Positions 5,928-7,038 of a DNA stretch of 7,038 nucleotides are shown one piece after another (position 1 is the stretch's first letter; each line of letters opens with the position of its first letter). Under the pieces are notes generated by a model. It was not told where the DNA came from. It ran no database searches and was given only the letters and a program-made list of their open reading frames with translations. The position numbers and the translations under genes are program-made. The stretch lies in NCBI GenBank assembly GCA_964637705.1, contig CAZWVM010000184.1, forward strand, positions 1-7,038. Direction: 5' to 3'. The stretch comes from CAZWVM01 sp964637705 (GTDB lineage: Bacteria; UBA8481).

Positions 5928-6302
5928 ATGGAACTGTCTCAACTGAAGGATGCGATCAAGGCGCTCTCGCTCGCGGATGCCGCGACGCTCGTCAAGCAGC
6001 TCGAAGAGGAACTCGGCGTGTCGGCCGCGGCCCCGGTGGCCGTGGCGGCCGTGGCCGGCGGCGCGCCCGCGGCGGCGGCTGAGGAAGCCAAGGATTCGTT
6101 CGACGTGATCCTGGTCAACGGCGGCGACAAGAAGATCAACGTGATCAAGATCGTCCGCGAGCTGACCGGGCTTGGACTCAAGGAAGCCAAGGACCTCGTC
6201 GACGCCGGCGGCAAGCCGGTCAAGGAAGGCGTCGCGAAGGCCGAGGCCGAAGAGATCAAGAAGAAGCTGGTCGAGGCGGGAGCCACCGTCGAGGTCAAGT
6301 AA
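5928..6302 (+). CDS. rplL: 50S ribosomal protein L7/L12
   Basis: A 124-residue L7/L12, the multi-copy stalk protein that recruits and activates translational GTPases (EF-Tu, EF-G, IF2). Residues 1-32 are the dimerising N-terminal domain that binds L10. Residues about 33-54 are the Ala/Val/Pro/Gly hinge (AAAPVAVAAVAGGAPAAAAEE). Residues about 55-124 are the factor-binding C-terminal domain with FDVILVNGGDKKINVIKIVRE and GLGLKEAKDLVDAGGKPVKEGV. The start ATG 5928 has the strongest ribosome binding site in the window (AAGGAGG at 5916-5922, five bases upstream), fitting the need for about four or more copies per ribosome. 218 bp of structured, non-coding sequence follows before rpoB. Confidence 0.97.
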   Translation: MELSQLKDAIKALSLADAATLVKQLEEELGVSAAAPVAVAAVAGGAPAAAAEEAKDSFDVILVNGGDKKINVIKIVRELTGLGLKEAKDLVDAGGKPVKEGVAKAEAEEIKKKLVEAGATVEVK

Positions 6303-6319
6303 GCTGTCTTCCGGCAGCA

Positions 6320-6343
6320 CGGGACGGGGGAGACCCCGTTCCG
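6320..6343 (+). promoter_or_regulatory. 10-bp hairpin with GAGA (GNRA) tetraloop after rplL
   Basis: CGGGACGGGG (6320-6329) pairs with CCCCGTTCCG (6334-6343), with one G-U pair, around the tetraloop GAGA. It starts 17 nt after the rplL stop. There is no U tract, so it is not a terminator by itself. It may protect the 3' end of the rplL message or be an RNA- or protein-binding element. Confidence 0.6.
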
Positions 6344-6348
6344 ACGTT

Positions 6349-6428
6349 GGGAGGCTCGTCGCGGGGACGGTTTCCGGGTCCTTCGGGGTCCGGGGACCGT
6401 CCGGGCGCGCTCGGGCCTCTTTTGTCTT
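6349..6428 (+). terminator. long UUCG-capped hairpin plus U-rich tract: rplL-rpoB attenuator or RNase III-type site
   Basis: Three nested helices can be paired. The outer helix is 6349-6358 with 6412-6421 (10 pairs, three G-U). The middle helix is 6360-6363 with 6406-6409 (4 pairs). The inner helix is 6365-6381 with 6386-6402 (17 pairs, four G-U), closed by C(UUCG)G at 6381-6386. The T-rich run TTTTGTCTT (6420-6428) follows directly. This looks like a leaky intrinsic terminator. In E. coli the rplL-rpoB gap is known to hold a partial attenuator and an RNase III cleavage site, so a double-stranded RNA of this size in the same place is likely to serve one or both roles (inference). Confidence 0.6.
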
Positions 6429-6434
6429 GGGGGA

Positions 6435-6454
6435 GGGTGTGCGCGAACACGCCC
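6435..6454 (+). promoter_or_regulatory. 7-bp hairpin in the rpoB leader
   Basis: GGGTGTG (6435-6441) pairs with CACGCCC (6448-6454), with one U-G pair, around the loop CGCGAA. It is modest in size and lies between the long attenuator-like hairpin and the rpoB ribosome binding site. In such GC-rich sequence it could be chance. Confidence 0.3.
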
Positions 6455-6470
6455 GTCTTGACCCGGCGGC

Positions 6471-6496
6471 GCGCGGGATCTCCGGCGGTCCCGCGT
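6471..6496 (+). promoter_or_regulatory. 8-bp hairpin just before the rpoB ribosome binding site
   Basis: GCGCGGGA (6471-6478) pairs with TCCCGCGT (6489-6496), with one G-U pair, around a 10-nt loop. It ends 8 nt before the AGGAGG of rpoB, leaving the binding site itself unpaired. It could insulate the site from the GC-rich leader or be part of translational control. Confidence 0.35.
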
Positions 6497-6520
6497 CGTC
6501 CATGAGGAGGATTTAAAGCC

Positions 6521-7038
6521 ATGGTGACAGAGTCCAATCCCTATCGCGAGAAGAACCCGTACCGTGAGAGGATCTCCTTCGCGAAGCTGGAGTCGATCCA
6601 GTCCATTCCCGACCTGGTCGACATCCAGCGCCGTTCCTACGCGTGGTTCCTGCAGCTGGGAACCAAACCCGTGGACCGCAGGATGCAGGGGCTGGAACAG
6701 GTCTTTCGCGAGATCTTCCCGATCCAGGACACCTACGAGCGCAACCTCACGCTCGAATACGTCGGTTATTCCATCGGTGAACCCAAGTATTCCGAATACC
6801 AATGCTGCGACCGCGACCAGACCTACGCGGCGCCCCTGAAGATCAAGGTCCGCCTGATCAACCACAAGACGGGCGAAATCCGCGAGCAGGACGTCTACAT
6901 GGGCGACATCCCCCTGATGACCTCCCGCGGCACCTTCATCCTCAACGGTGCCGAGCGCGTCATCGTGAACCAGATCCAGCGTTCCCCCGGCGTGGTCTTC
7001 GACCACGACGAGGGCAAGACGGATCCCTCCGGCAAGCG
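6521..7038 (+). CDS. rpoB: RNA polymerase beta subunit, N-terminal part (3' end outside the window)
   Basis: 172 codons of rpoB are present and the frame runs off the window. The beta subunit forms one pincer of RNA polymerase and much of its active site. Seen: YRERISFAKLESIQSIPDLVDIQRRSYAWFL (14-43), FPIQDTYERNLTLEYVGY (66-83), and the highly conserved MGDIPLMTSRGTFILNGAERV and IVNQIQRSPGV motifs (about 127-158). The start ATG 6521 has AGGAGG at 6505-6510, ten bases upstream and so slightly long. GTG at 6524 is a less likely alternative. The N-terminus carries a doubled NPYRE motif (residues 6-10 and 12-16). The rifampicin-binding region lies beyond the window. Confidence 0.97.
   Translation, partial: MVTESNPYREKNPYRERISFAKLESIQSIPDLVDIQRRSYAWFLQLGTKPVDRRMQGLEQVFREIFPIQDTYERNLTLEYVGYSIGEPKYSEYQCCDRDQTYAAPLKIKVRLINHKTGEIREQDVYMGDIPLMTSRGTFILNGAERVIVNQIQRSPGVVFDHDEGKTDPSGK

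Noticed and set aside
5385..7006. Two long - strand frames opposite rplJ, rplL and rpoB
   Set aside because: They shadow strongly conserved genes, have low-complexity composition, and show no ribosome binding site or family motifs.
1..7038. CRISPR array, insertion sequence, attachment site or phage genes
   Set aside because: No direct repeat series, transposase, integrase or terminal repeats were seen; the content is core housekeeping and signalling genes.

Overview
The window comes from a GC-rich bacterial chromosome, clearly above 60% GC by eye except for one AT-rich island at about 2910-3010. The first ~2.8 kb encode a signalling module. The remaining ~4.2 kb are the conserved translation/transcription cluster rpmG - tRNA-Trp - secE - nusG - rplK - rplA - rplJ - rplL - rpoB, preceded by tRNA-Thr. 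All genes are on the + strand. The phylum cannot be fixed from this stretch. The cysteine-bearing L33, the two tRNAs without encoded CCA, the tRNA-Trp between rpmG and secE, and the HDOD/SpoIIE/STAS neighbours point away from gamma-proteobacteria. They suit an Acidobacteriota-, delta-proteobacteria- or uncultured-phylum-like lineage (inference only).

Signalling region (1-2816). The 3' part of an HDOD-domain gene is followed 5 bp later by an RsbU-like SpoIIE/PP2C serine phosphatase with a GAF-like sensor region. After 84 bp comes a STAS anti-sigma-factor antagonist with the phosphoserine motif DSSG. Phosphatase plus antagonist are two of the three parts of a partner-switching module. No RsbW-type kinase is in the window.

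Junction (2817-3058). tRNA-Thr(GGU) begins only 20 bp after the STAS gene. It is followed by the AT-rich island with a good sigma70-type promoter. Many bacteria have tuf between tRNA-Thr and rpmG or tRNA-Trp; here there is no tuf.

Translation region (3059-7038). L33, tRNA-Trp(CCA), SecE, NusG, L11, L1, L10 and L7/L12 are tightly packed, with gaps of 1-44 bp or overlaps apart from the tRNA flanks. The 218-bp rplL-rpoB gap is not empty. It can fold into a hairpin with a GAGA tetraloop, then a very long hairpin (about 31 pairs) capped by a C(UUCG)G tetraloop and followed by a U-rich tract, then two smaller hairpins before the rpoB ribosome binding site. A perfect 10-bp hairpin spans the rplJ stop codon. 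These are the likely places where L10:L12:RNA polymerase subunit ratios are set. I found no wholly new protein system; the most interesting material is the untranslated RNA structure, the missing tuf, and an L33 with a changed zinc site.
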